A DNA stretch of 46,752 nt from Gammaproteobacteria bacterium. GTDB lineage: Bacteria > Pseudomonadota > Gammaproteobacteria > Pseudomonadales > Pseudomonadaceae. The stretch spans positions 1 to 46,752 of the forward strand of contig JAHJXZ010000226.1 in the NCBI GenBank assembly GCA_018827205.1, given 5' to 3'. The translations under genes were made by a program, and so were the position numbers. How positions within the stretch are numbered: the stretch's first letter is position 1; each line of letters opens with the position of its first letter. The notes under the pieces are model-generated. The model saw only the letters and a program-made list of their open reading frames with translations, had not been told where the DNA came from and ran no database searches. This document shows, in pieces, positions 37,345-46,752 of the stretch.

Positions 37345-37779
37345 CAGGCTTAGGCAGACGATAATCGTCAGCGGCCGGCGCAGGCTGGGGTACCACTGCG
37401 GCGCCAGGCCTAATTTCACCGCCCGCAAATCGGCGGCATATAACCCGCCAAACGCCAGCAAACACAAAGGCAGAGCCAGGCTCGATGACATGCCGCCACT
37501 GATCGCCAGCCAACCGAGCAATGGTGGCACCACCGATAGCCCAAGCTGTATCTGCGCCGGCTCACCGGCATTTTCCGCACGCATAGCCAACCCCCAGTGA
37601 ATCGCCCCCATAAAGGCCAGGATCACCGCGGCATAGTCCAGCAGTGCCGCCAGAACCATCACTCGCCAGCCCTCAGGCGTCACCCAGATGCCCAATGCCC
37701 CGCTAACAAACGGCACCAGCCCGGCATAACCCAGCAACATCGCCAATTTAGGCGGCTGCGGTGCGTCAAATGGATGCAT
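37312..37779 (-). CDS. DUF3429 inner-membrane protein
   Basis: The 155-residue protein has about five membrane helices, with the DUF3429 pattern LLGYAGLVPFV, LLDYAAVILAFMGAIHWGLAM and LLGWLAI. The family is a common small membrane protein in proteobacteria without a proven function. The ATG at 37779 has GGAG upstream; longer upstream frames are not supported. Its 3' end overlaps the NadR-like kinase by 33 bp on the opposite strand. It is divergent from the di-heme cytochrome gene. Confidence 0.82.
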   Translation of the reverse strand: MHPFDAPQPPKLAMLLGYAGLVPFVSGALGIWVTPEGWRVMVLAALLDYAAVILAFMGAIHWGLAMRAENAGEPAQIQLGLSVVPPLLGWLAISGGMSSSLALPLCLLAFGGLYAADLRAVKLGLAPQWYPSLRRPLTIIVCLSLLVAWASVLLR

Positions 37780-37940
37780 GCACTCACTCCTGCGGATGAA
37801 TTCGTCACAACCCGCACTGTAAAGCCATTTCCGGACCTGAAAGAAGACTATTTCCTGAGATTCGTAGTAATGGCTGCTTGCCATCGGCTGCTGCAATAGG
37901 CATAAAAACAACAAATAAAAAACGCCACAAGGAAGTATCC

Positions 37941-39815
37941 ATGCGCATTCTCCGTCGGGCCCTGTATGGGCTTCTTTTGTTGCTGGTGGTAGGGCTGCTG
38001 GTCGCTCTATATTTCATCGCCAACCCCAATCTGCCGGTTTACCAACAACCCGATAAGCTTCATTACCTCGATCAGTGGTCGGAAGAAGAGCGCCAGACTT
38101 ACTACTACACCCCCCAGGGTACCCAGGTGAAAGGCCTGCGATATGAATGGTTCAACGCTCTGGAGCTGCCGTTCAGCAGTAGCAAGTTCGCCACACCGGA
38201 CTATCTTGCGCGCTTTGGTTTCCTCATCGACCCCGCCCAACAGCCCACGCAGCTGAACCCCGGCAACCTACCGGTCGGTTTTGCCCAGCATGAGGATGCG
38301 GAGACTGGCGAGCATTACCTCGATATCAGCTGTGCCGCATGCCACACCGGCGAGCTGCGCTATAAGGGCCAGGCCGTGCGTATTGACGGCGGCGCCGCGC
38401 TGCATTCGCTGGCATCCACCGTACCCACGTTACGCGGCGGCAGCTTTGGCCAGGCGCTCGGCATGAGCATGGCATTCACCTATTACAACCCGCTGAAATT
38501 CCGCCGCTTCGCCAAACAGATACTCGGCGATGATTACGACAGCCACAAAGCGCAGCTGCGCCGCGACTTCAAGGTGGTGCTCGACCGCCTGCTCGGCACC
38601 GCGTTCAATGACTGGCACCGCGGCCTTTACCCAACCGAGGAAGGCTTTGGTCGTACCGATGCTTTCGGCCGTATTGCCAACAGCGTTTTTGGTGATGCCA
38701 TCGACCCGAGTAACTACCGAGTCGCCGATGCACCAGTAAGCTACCCGCAGGTCTGGGATATCTGGAAATTCGACTGGGTGCAGTGGAACGGCTCAGCCAT
38801 GCAGCCCATGGCCCGCAACGTTGGCGAAGCCCTGGGCGTCGGCGCCACCCTGCGTTTGCTCAATGCCGACGGCCACCCAGTTGTCGAAGCTGAGCGCTAC
38901 GCCTCCAGCGTTCGCTTGCGCGACCTCTTCACCCTGGAAGAAACCCTCAAGCAACTGCAACCGCCAACCTGGCCGGAAGAGGTGTTTGGCAAGGTCGATC
39001 TGCCTCTGGCCAGCCGTGGCCGCGCGCTGTTTAGCGAGAACTGCGCTTACTGCCACGCCCCAAACCCGAAGAAGCCCGAGGACAGCTTTGCCCCCTCGCG
39101 TAACCCGGAATGGCGTATGCGCGTGGTCCCTACGTCAGTAGTCGGCACCGACCCAACCACCGCCGACAACATCGCCGACCACCGTTTCGACATCAGCAAA
39201 CTGGGCTGGACCAAAACCGAGCTGAGCAAGCTGGATGAACGCCTGTTTGGTGCGACGCTGGACGACATCGACATGCGCAGCATCTCCAGCGCCAAGGCCC
39301 TGGCCTATGTCACCGCCTACGTGGAAAACCGCGCCTACCAAGACGCCGGCATTTCCGAGCGCGAACGCTGGCGCATGGATGGTTTCGGCCTGCCGATTGG
39401 CGTCCAGGAAAAGCGCGGCTACAAGGCGCGCCCGCTGGATGGCATCTGGGCCACCCCGCCGTTCCTGCATAACGGTTCGGTACCGACCCTATTCCAACTG
39501 CTGTCGCCAGTTTCGGAGCGGCAAACCCAGTTCTGGGTGGGCAACTTCGAGTTCAACCCCAAACAGATTGGCTACAACAGCGAAAAATTCACCGGCGGCT
39601 TCCACTTCGACACCCAGGTCACCGGCAACAGCAATCGCGGCCATGAATTCCGCGCGGGCTGCCGTGAAGACGGCGTGATCGGCCGCGCCCTGCAACCGGA
39701 AGAACGCTGGGCGCTGATCGAGTACCTCAAGGTCCTGGGCAATCCTGAGTTGGAACAACAGCTACAGCCTGTTGTAGCCAAGGAGTGGACACCAGGCCCG
39801 TCTTGCCAGAACTGA
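37941..39815 (+). CDS. Membrane-anchored di-heme cytochrome c, RoxA/OdsA-like oxygenase or peroxidase
   Basis: The 624-residue protein has an N-terminal signal/anchor helix (about 8-26) and two covalent heme motifs, CAACH (131-135) and CAYCH (368-372). Length and heme spacing fit the di-heme peroxidase superfamily, in particular the RoxA rubber oxygenase of Xanthomonas and the fatty-acid dioxygenase/diol synthase pair of P. aeruginosa (PA2077/PA2078), rather than the shorter CcpA peroxidase or MauG. The periplasmic segment PPFLHNGSVPTLFQLL near the C-terminus is a family landmark. The ATG at 37941 has AAGGAAG upstream. The gene for a catalase-fold protein follows 53 bp later, suggesting a joint peroxide or hydroperoxide pathway. 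Substrate unknown. Confidence 0.82.
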   Translation: MRILRRALYGLLLLLVVGLLVALYFIANPNLPVYQQPDKLHYLDQWSEEERQTYYYTPQGTQVKGLRYEWFNALELPFSSSKFATPDYLARFGFLIDPAQQPTQLNPGNLPVGFAQHEDAETGEHYLDISCAACHTGELRYKGQAVRIDGGAALHSLASTVPTLRGGSFGQALGMSMAFTYYNPLKFRRFAKQILGDDYDSHKAQLRRDFKVVLDRLLGTAFNDWHRGLYPTEEGFGRTDAFGRIANSVFGDAIDPSNYRVADAPVSYPQVWDIWKFDWVQWNGSAMQPMARNVGEALGVGATLRLLNADGHPVVEAERYASSVRLRDLFTLEETLKQLQPPTWPEEVFGKVDLPLASRGRALFSENCAYCHAPNPKKPEDSFAPSRNPEWRMRVVPTSVVGTDPTTADNIADHRFDISKLGWTKTELSKLDERLFGATLDDIDMRSISSAKALAYVTAYVENRAYQDAGISERERWRMDGFGLPIGVQEKRGYKARPLDGIWATPPFLHNGSVPTLFQLLSPVSERQTQFWVGNFEFNPKQIGYNSEKFTGGFHFDTQVTGNSNRGHEFRAGCREDGVIGRALQPEERWALIEYLKVLGNPELEQQLQPVVAKEWTPGPSCQN

Positions 39816-39868
39816 ACTGCACGCTGCCTTTGATCGCACACTGAGAATAATTAAAAGGAATTGACTCC

Positions 39869-41002
39869 ATGTTTAAACGATTCTGGCTCTGGCTCGGCCG
39901 CGTACTTGGCAAGTTGCTGGTGCTTGTACTGGCCATCGGTATCGGCGGCTGGGCCATCGGTGCGGCCTATTACGGCTGGAAGTTCTCCGGCCCGGTCTCC
40001 ACTGAAGAGCAGATCCCTGCCGATGAAGCTGCGTTGACCCAGAGCATCATCGAAGATGCCATTCGCGTGGTCGAACAGCACCGCGACAATACCCGCGTTC
40101 TACGTGATGCCCACGCCAAAGCCCACGGTTGTATGAAGGCCGAAGTCACCGTCAGCGCCGATCTCGATAGCAGCCTGCAACACGGCGTGCTCAGTGAGCC
40201 CGGCAAAACCTGGCAGGCCTGGATGCGCCTGTCCAATGGCAATGCCTACCCGCAATTCGACCGGGCCCGCGATGCGCGAGGGATGGCGATCAAGCTGCTG
40301 GATGTGCCCGGTGAAAAACTCAGCAAAAGCCCGCAACACGCCAGCGAGCAGGACTTCGTGATGTTCAATCACCCGGCCTTTTTCGTGCGCGATGTGGCCG
40401 AGTACAAAAGCAATTTCGCCGCCCAAGCTGACGGCCAAAAGGTCTTGGCTTTCTTCCCCAGCTGGAATCCCAGCACCTGGGAAATCCGCCACCTGATCAT
40501 TGCCTTAAAGACCCTTTCCCCTGCCCCGGAAACGCCGGTGGCGACCACCTACAACTCCATCGCCCCATTCAAACTGGGCGAGCACAACATCAAGTACCGG
40601 GTTATTCCTCAACCAGAAGCCTGCCCTGAGTATCAGCTGCCTGAACAAAACCAGGACCTGCCGAACTTCCTGCGCAATGCGCTGTATCAGCAGCTGTCGT
40701 TGGACCGTGTACCGGCCTGCTTTGCCCTGCAGGTGCAGCGGCAAAATGCCGAGTACTACATGCCCATCGAAGACCCCAGCGTTGAGTGGAACGAAGCTAT
40801 ATCGCCGTTCGAAACCGTCGCCACCATCAAGGTGCCCGCACAGGATTTTGATAGCCGCGAGCAGAACCTGTTCTGCGACAACCTGTCGTTCAATCCCTGG
40901 CATGCGCTGCCCGAGCATCGCCCGATTGGCGGTATCAACCGCCTGAGAAAGGCGGTCTACGAGGCCGTCAGCATCTATCGGTTGGAGCGAAACCAGCCAT
41001 AA
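39869..41002 (+). CDS. Membrane-anchored catalase-fold heme protein
   Basis: The 377-residue protein has an N-terminal membrane helix (about 15-35) and then a catalase core reduced in size. It shows the distal histidine region DAHAKAHGCMKAEVTV (His82 or His86), the sheet RLSNGNAYPQFDRARDARGMAIKLLDVPG, QDFVMFNHPAFFVRD, and the C-terminal heme-side region NPWHALPEHRPIGGINRLRKAVYEA. It matches the y4iL/catalase-related group rather than true catalases (about 480 or more residues). This group is related to enzymes that act on fatty-acid hydroperoxides. The preceding di-heme cytochrome gene probably forms one operon with it. Activity is inferred. Confidence 0.85.
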   Translation: MFKRFWLWLGRVLGKLLVLVLAIGIGGWAIGAAYYGWKFSGPVSTEEQIPADEAALTQSIIEDAIRVVEQHRDNTRVLRDAHAKAHGCMKAEVTVSADLDSSLQHGVLSEPGKTWQAWMRLSNGNAYPQFDRARDARGMAIKLLDVPGEKLSKSPQHASEQDFVMFNHPAFFVRDVAEYKSNFAAQADGQKVLAFFPSWNPSTWEIRHLIIALKTLSPAPETPVATTYNSIAPFKLGEHNIKYRVIPQPEACPEYQLPEQNQDLPNFLRNALYQQLSLDRVPACFALQVQRQNAEYYMPIEDPSVEWNEAISPFETVATIKVPAQDFDSREQNLFCDNLSFNPWHALPEHRPIGGINRLRKAVYEAVSIYRLERNQP

Positions 41003-41107
41003 AACTGTATCCAATCCTCTGTGCTACTCGGTTACCAGCCGTTGAGCTGTTAATATTCGCGCCTTGCCAAACGCACTGTTAACCGCGTACCACCTGAGAG
41101 AAAGACC

Positions 41108-41464
41108 GTGGAATTGTTCAAAGAGTTTATGTTCGAGGCTGCCCACCGACTGCCTCACGTCCCCGAAGGCCACAAATGTGGGCGCCTACACGGCCACTCC
41201 TTCAAGGTTGCGGTGTATATCGAGGGCGAAGTTGACCCCTACACCGGTTGGATTCGCGACTTCTCCGAGATCAAGGCGATCTTCAAGCCGCTCTATGAGC
41301 AACTCGACCATAACTACCTAAACGATATTCCAGGCCTGGAAAACCCTACCAGTGAAGTGCTGGCCAAGTGGATCTGGCAGCAACTCAAGCCGCTGCTGCC
41401 TGAGCTGTCGCGTATCCGCATCCACGAAACCTGTACCAGCGGCTGCGAATACCGTGGCGATTGA
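41108..41464 (+). CDS. queD: 6-carboxy-5,6,7,8-tetrahydropterin synthase QueD
   Basis: QueD converts dihydroneopterin triphosphate to 6-carboxytetrahydropterin, the second step of queuosine/7-deazaguanine synthesis. The 118-residue protein has the zinc ligands His13, His28 and His30 (AAHRLPH, RLHGHSF), the catalytic Cys24, and Asp67-His68 and His106-Glu107. The start codon is GTG at 41108 with a GAGAG stretch before it. No preQ1 riboswitch is evident upstream. It corresponds to PA2666 of P. aeruginosa. Confidence 0.95.
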   Translation: MELFKEFMFEAAHRLPHVPEGHKCGRLHGHSFKVAVYIEGEVDPYTGWIRDFSEIKAIFKPLYEQLDHNYLNDIPGLENPTSEVLAKWIWQQLKPLLPELSRIRIHETCTSGCEYRGD

Positions 41465-41737
41465 TTGCTCACTTCATAGTGCCCATAGCGCTAGTCCGCT
41501 TCCCTGAGCCCCCAGCGCTATTGAACCGCGCACGGCTAAGCCTGTCGCTAGGTCGAACACCGACACAGTGATTGCTATCCAATAACCGCCTAAAACCCAC
41601 AGAAAGGTTTCATAACCTTGAAACTGGTTTGAGAAAAACAGACCAACTTGTCATTAGTGAGGCCGTGCTTTAGGGTGCTTAGGCACTTTGCCTGGATGGG
41701 TAAAGCTTCTTACGGATAAGCGAAAAGGAATCACAAC

Positions 41738-42046
41738 ATGTTGAAGAAAATTGCTCTGGCTGCCGGCCTGGTTACCCTGCTCAGCGGTTGCGCCACTGGC
41801 ATGTCGCCAGTCAGCGTTGGCCTGATCACTGACGTCAAAGGTCCGATCACTGCCACTACCGCTTCAGGAAGCAAAACCGGTACTGCTTGCGCCACTACCA
41901 TCATTGGTCTGATCAACAAAGGCGACGCTTCCATTGCTGCCGCCAAGGCCAATGGCAACATCGGCACCATCGCTACCGCTGATTACCACACCAAAGGCTT
42001 CTACCCGTTCTTCGGCGAAACCTGCGTGAACGTAACCGGTAACTAA
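41738..42046 (+). CDS. TRL-like small lipoprotein
   Basis: The 102-residue protein has a lipoprotein signal peptide ending LLSGCA (lipobox, Cys18). The mature part shows the TRL-like family pattern SVGLITDVKGPITAT, GTACATTIIGLINKGDASIAAAKANG, and a C-terminal AC/TC pair. Such lipoproteins are small outer- or inner-membrane proteins of unknown function in Pseudomonas and other proteobacteria. The upstream 273 bp are noncoding; they include AAGGTT/AACCTT (41604-41619) as a small inverted repeat. A terminator follows. Confidence 0.82.
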   Translation: MLKKIALAAGLVTLLSGCATGMSPVSVGLITDVKGPITATTASGSKTGTACATTIIGLINKGDASIAAAKANGNIGTIATADYHTKGFYPFFGETCVNVTGN

Positions 42047-42054
42047 GTTGTCGG

Positions 42055-42080
42055 ACTGCCCCAACCCTGTTTGGGGCAGT
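42055..42080 (+). terminator. Stem-loop terminator of the TRL-like gene
   Basis: ACTGCCCCAA (42055-42064) pairs with TTGGGGCAGT (42071-42080). A second small hairpin ending in TTTTT follows at once. It lies between the convergent lipoprotein and ligA genes. Confidence 0.75.
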
Positions 42081-42097
42081 ACAGAAAACCTGTTTTT

Positions 42098-44476
<2,379 letters not shown>

Positions 44477-44479
44477 TCA

Positions 44480-44507
44480 AACGAAAAGAGCAGCCTTGGC
44501 TGCTCTT
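44480..44507 (-). terminator. Candidate terminator/attenuator between zipA and ligA
   Basis: On the minus strand AAGAGCAGCC pairs with GGCTGCTCTT (plus 44498-44507 with 44486-44495) around a 2-base loop, followed by a T-run. It lies 18 bp beyond the zipA stop and 16 bp before the ligA start, so it could reduce readthrough into ligA. Confidence 0.65.
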
Positions 44508-44525
44508 GGTATTTCATCGGTTAAT

Positions 44526-45350
44526 TCAGCGCTTGTTTGTCAGTTGCTTGCGCTCGTACTCGACGATGCGCTGGCGGTAGTGCTCGATCGTTTGCGCAGT
44601 CATCACGCTGCGCTGGTCATCCTTCAACTCGCCACCCAGTTCATGGGCCAGTTTGCGTGCGGCTGCCACCATCACATCAAAAGCCTGCTTGGGGTGACGC
44701 GGGCCGGGCAAGCCGAGGAAGAAACTCACGGCACGGGTGCTGAAACCTTCAATATCGTCGAGATCAAACGTGCCAGGCTTCAACGCATTGGCCATGGAGA
44801 ACAGCACTTCACCATTACCTGCCATGCTTTCGTGGCGATGGAAGATATCCATTTCACCAAAGCGCAGACCGCTTTCCAGAATATTCTGCAACAGCGCCGG
44901 CCCCTTGAAGCCGTCCTCGTCGCGAGCGATGACATTGATCACCAGCACTTCTTCAACCGGTGGCAATTCCTTGCTGCTTTCCTTGGCATGACTGGCGGGT
45001 TTGACCACATCGTCATCAACCGGATTAAGCAGCGTCGGCACAGGTTCTTCCAGGCCCAAATTAAGGTCACCCTGCTGCGGCTCACCGCTGCGGCGACGAT
45101 TCAGTTCACGGGCACTCAGCGACGGCAAATCTTCTTCATCAAAAGCTGGCTCATTACTGCGATCAATAACCCGAGGTGGGCTGAGTAAATCAGGATCGCT
45201 GTCATCATCCGGCAGATTGGCAAAACTGCGGTCAAGTTTGAACTTGAGTTTGCCCTTGCCACCGCGCATCCGCCGCCAACCATCAAACAGGATGCCGGCA
45301 ATCACAATAATGCCGATGACAATCAGCCACTCGCGCAGACCGAATTCCAT
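44526..45350 (-). CDS. zipA: Cell division protein ZipA
   Basis: ZipA anchors FtsZ to the inner membrane at the start of division. The 274-residue protein has an N-terminal membrane helix (about 7-25: [19 protein letters not shown]), a basic stretch, a Pro/Asp-rich linker (about 45-130), and a C-terminal FtsZ-binding domain from about 134 ([21 protein letters not shown]...). The order smc-zipA-ligA is standard in Pseudomonas (PA1527-PA1529). Confidence 0.96.
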   Translation of the reverse strand: MEFGLREWLIVIGIIVIAGILFDGWRRMRGGKGKLKFKLDRSFANLPDDDSDPDLLSPPRVIDRSNEPAFDEEDLPSLSARELNRRRSGEPQQGDLNLGLEEPVPTLLNPVDDDVVKPASHAKESSKELPPVEEVLVINVIARDEDGFKGPALLQNILESGLRFGEMDIFHRHESMAGNGEVLFSMANALKPGTFDLDDIEGFSTRAVSFFLGLPGPRHPKQAFDVMVAAARKLAHELGGELKDDQRSVMTAQTIEHYRQRIVEYERKQLTNKR

Positions 45351-45381
45351 GAAATACCTTAACCCCTAATAAAATGTGATG

Positions 45382-45405
45382 AAAAAGGCCTTCCTGGGCC
45401 ATTTT
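45382..45405 (-). terminator. Weak candidate terminator after smc
   Basis: On the minus strand AAATGGCC can pair with GGCCTTTT with one mismatch (plus 45386-45404), followed by T residues. The match is weak, so it might separate smc from zipA only partly. Confidence 0.4.
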
Positions 45406-45531
45406 GCTAATTCTTTTCCGCGACGCCAAGCCTATGTTATGCCAGGCCTTTCCCTGAGTTATAACGCCACGTCTAATAACAATGCGCATTAAGCTAGCAC
45501 GACGAAAGATAACTTTACACCGCCCTGGCCA

Positions 45532-46752
45532 TCATGAATCAACCAAGGCCAGCGCTTCCTCCACATCCACAGCCACCAATCGCGAACAACCGGGCTCGTG
45601 CATGGTTACGCCCATCAACTGATCAGCCATTTCCATTGCGATTTTATTGTGGGTGATATAGATAAATTGCACGGTTTCCGACATCTCTTTAACCAACCGT
45701 GCATAACGGCCAACGTTGGCATCATCAAGTGGCGCATCCACCTCGTCGAGCATACAAAACGGCGCTGGGTTGAGTTTGAAGATGGCAAATACCAGTGCCA
45801 ATGCGGTCAGCGCCTTTTCTCCACCTGAGAGCAAATGGATGGTGCTGTTCTTCTTGCCGGGCGGACGCGCCATGATGGTCACACCAGTGTCCAGCAAATC
45901 TTCACCGGTCAGTTCCAGGTAAGCGTTGCCGCCACCGAAGACTTTCGGGAAGAGCGCCTGCAAGCCGCCGTTGATTTGATCGAAGGTTTCCTTGAAGCGA
46001 TTGCGGGTTTCTTTATCGATCTTGCGAATCACGTTTTCCAGGGTATCCAGGGCCTCTACCAAGTCGGCGTTCTGCGCATCCAGGTAGCGTTTACGCTCGG
46101 ATTGCTGCTGGTATTCGTCAATCGCAGCCAGGTTGATCGGACCCAGACGCTGAATACGTGCAGCCAGGCGCTCCAGTTCGTCTTCCCAGGCTTTCTCGCT
46201 GGCTTCTGCAGGCAAGCTGGCGAGCACGCCATGCAGGTCGTAATTGTCTTCCAGCAATTGGTCCTGCAGGGCTTTGCGCCTTACGGTCAGCGATTGCCAA
46301 TCCATTCGTTGCTGTTCCAACTGGCCGCGCAATAACTGCGCCTGCTGTTCGGCCTGGGTACGGCGTTTTTCCGCATCACGCAGTTCACGGTCGGCATCTT
46401 CCAGCGCCAGGCGCGCCAGTTTGAGTTCGTCTTCCACCGCCATGCGCTTGTCGAGCTGCTCTTCCAGCTTCATCCGCAGCTCTTCCAGCGGCGCTTCACC
46501 CTCCTCCAGGTTGAGGTTGAGTTGCTCACGCTTCTCGTGCAGGCGCTCGGCCTGCAGTTCCAGGCGTTCCAGAGCCTGGCGAGTGGAATCATGCTGGGCT
46601 TTCAACGAGCCCAAACGCACGGCCAATTGGTGGGCATGGTCCTTGTGCTGGCGAGCTTCCTGGCGCACACGGTCGAGGCGTTCACGCAGGCTATCGCGAC
46701 TGGCCAATAGACCTTCGCGCTGCTCGTTGTCGGTCGCCATGGCATCCAGGGC
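45532..46752 (-). CDS. smc: Chromosome segregation protein SMC, C-terminal part (runs off the window)
   Basis: This open frame runs to the right edge of the window without a start, so it is the C-terminal part of a longer protein (about 407 residues seen of about 1160). It begins in coiled coil with heptads rich in Leu, Glu, Arg and Gln, then has [18 protein letters not shown], a segment typical of the coil end, and the ATPase head with the ABC signature [13 protein letters not shown] and Walker [20 protein letters not shown]. The protein is a condensin-type SMC ATPase that compacts and segregates chromosomes. It is the first gene seen of the smc-zipA-ligA run. Confidence 0.96.
   Translation of the reverse strand, partial: ALDAMATDNEQREGLLASRDSLRERLDRVRQEARQHKDHAHQLAVRLGSLKAQHDSTRQALERLELQAERLHEKREQLNLNLEEGEAPLEELRMKLEEQLDKRMAVEDELKLARLALEDADRELRDAEKRRTQAEQQAQLLRGQLEQQRMDWQSLTVRRKALQDQLLEDNYDLHGVLASLPAEASEKAWEDELERLAARIQRLGPINLAAIDEYQQQSERKRYLDAQNADLVEALDTLENVIRKIDKETRNRFKETFDQINGGLQALFPKVFGGGNAYLELTGEDLLDTGVTIMARPPGKKNSTIHLLSGGEKALTALALVFAIFKLNPAPFCMLDEVDAPLDDANVGRYARLVKEMSETVQFIYITHNKIAMEMADQLMGVTMHEPGCSRLVAVDVEEALALVDS

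Noticed and set aside
41003-41107. preQ1 riboswitch before queD
   Set aside because: No conserved preQ1 aptamer sequence or pseudoknot tail could be found in the 105-bp gap.
41604-41619. AAGGTT/AACCTT inverted repeat before the TRL-like gene as an operator
   Set aside because: The arms are only 6 bp and no regulator with this pattern comes to mind; mentioned in the gene entry only.

Overview
The window is ordinary chromosomal DNA from a gamma-proteobacterium of the genus Pseudomonas (not P. aeruginosa itself, but close enough that gene order can be matched to PAO1 from memory). The evidence is the run infA, clpA/clpS, cspD, icd/idh, nudJ-like, mnmA, hflD, purB, roxA, aceA, followed by two chemoreceptors and a BqsRS-type two-component operon, all in the PAO1 PA2619-PA2659 order. 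Genes are tightly packed, GC is moderately high, and many genes overlap by a few bases. I saw no phage, transposon, CRISPR array, tRNA or rRNA.

Region 1 (1-12.1 kb) is housekeeping: translation initiation factor IF-1, the ClpA unfoldase with its N-end adaptor ClpS, a CspD-like cold-shock protein, two unrelated NADP isocitrate dehydrogenases (dimeric icd and monomeric idh) transcribed away from each other, a Nudix hydrolase, the tRNA 2-thiouridylase MnmA, HflD, an EamA transporter and PurB. Region 2 (12.2-17.5 kb) has a compact four-gene cluster (ribosomal oxygenase, GNAT, PLD-like hypothetical, secretin-like periplasmic protein) and then isocitrate lyase. The aceA gene has a long leader, a TGTAGT-N15-ACTACA operator of RccR type and a good sigma-70 promoter.

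Region 3 (17.6-22.4 kb) is accessory: a Tat-exported PhoX phosphatase behind a Pho box, a hot-dog thioesterase-like protein, a small membrane-anchored unknown and an exported Notum/pectin-acetylesterase-like hydrolase. In PAO1, as I recall it, the nuo operon lies between aceA and the chemoreceptors; it is not here. Region 4 (22.7-31.6 kb) is a sensing block: a CtpM-like (single Cache) chemoreceptor, an amino-acid/organic-anion type transporter, a TlpQ-like (double Cache) chemoreceptor, a flavin reductase and a PepSY-PepSY-response regulator-sensor kinase operon. Both chemoreceptor genes have sigma-28 (FliA) promoter sequences, and the PepSY operon has a BqsR-type box.

Region 5 (31.8-42.1 kb) is mixed: a patatin-like phospholipase next to an alpha/beta hydrolase, three small conserved proteins, an orphan periplasmic binding protein, PnuC with a NadR-type kinase (nicotinamide riboside salvage), a DUF3429 membrane protein, a membrane-anchored di-heme cytochrome oxygenase/peroxidase followed by a membrane-anchored catalase-fold protein, QueD and a TRL-like lipoprotein. 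The di-heme/catalase pair is the best candidate for an undescribed pathway. Region 6 (42.1-46.75 kb) holds ligA, zipA and the 3' part of smc on the minus strand; in PAO1 these sit at PA1527-PA1529, so a rearrangement relative to PAO1 lies near 42 kb. All assignments come from reading the sequence and recalled family knowledge; no database search was possible.
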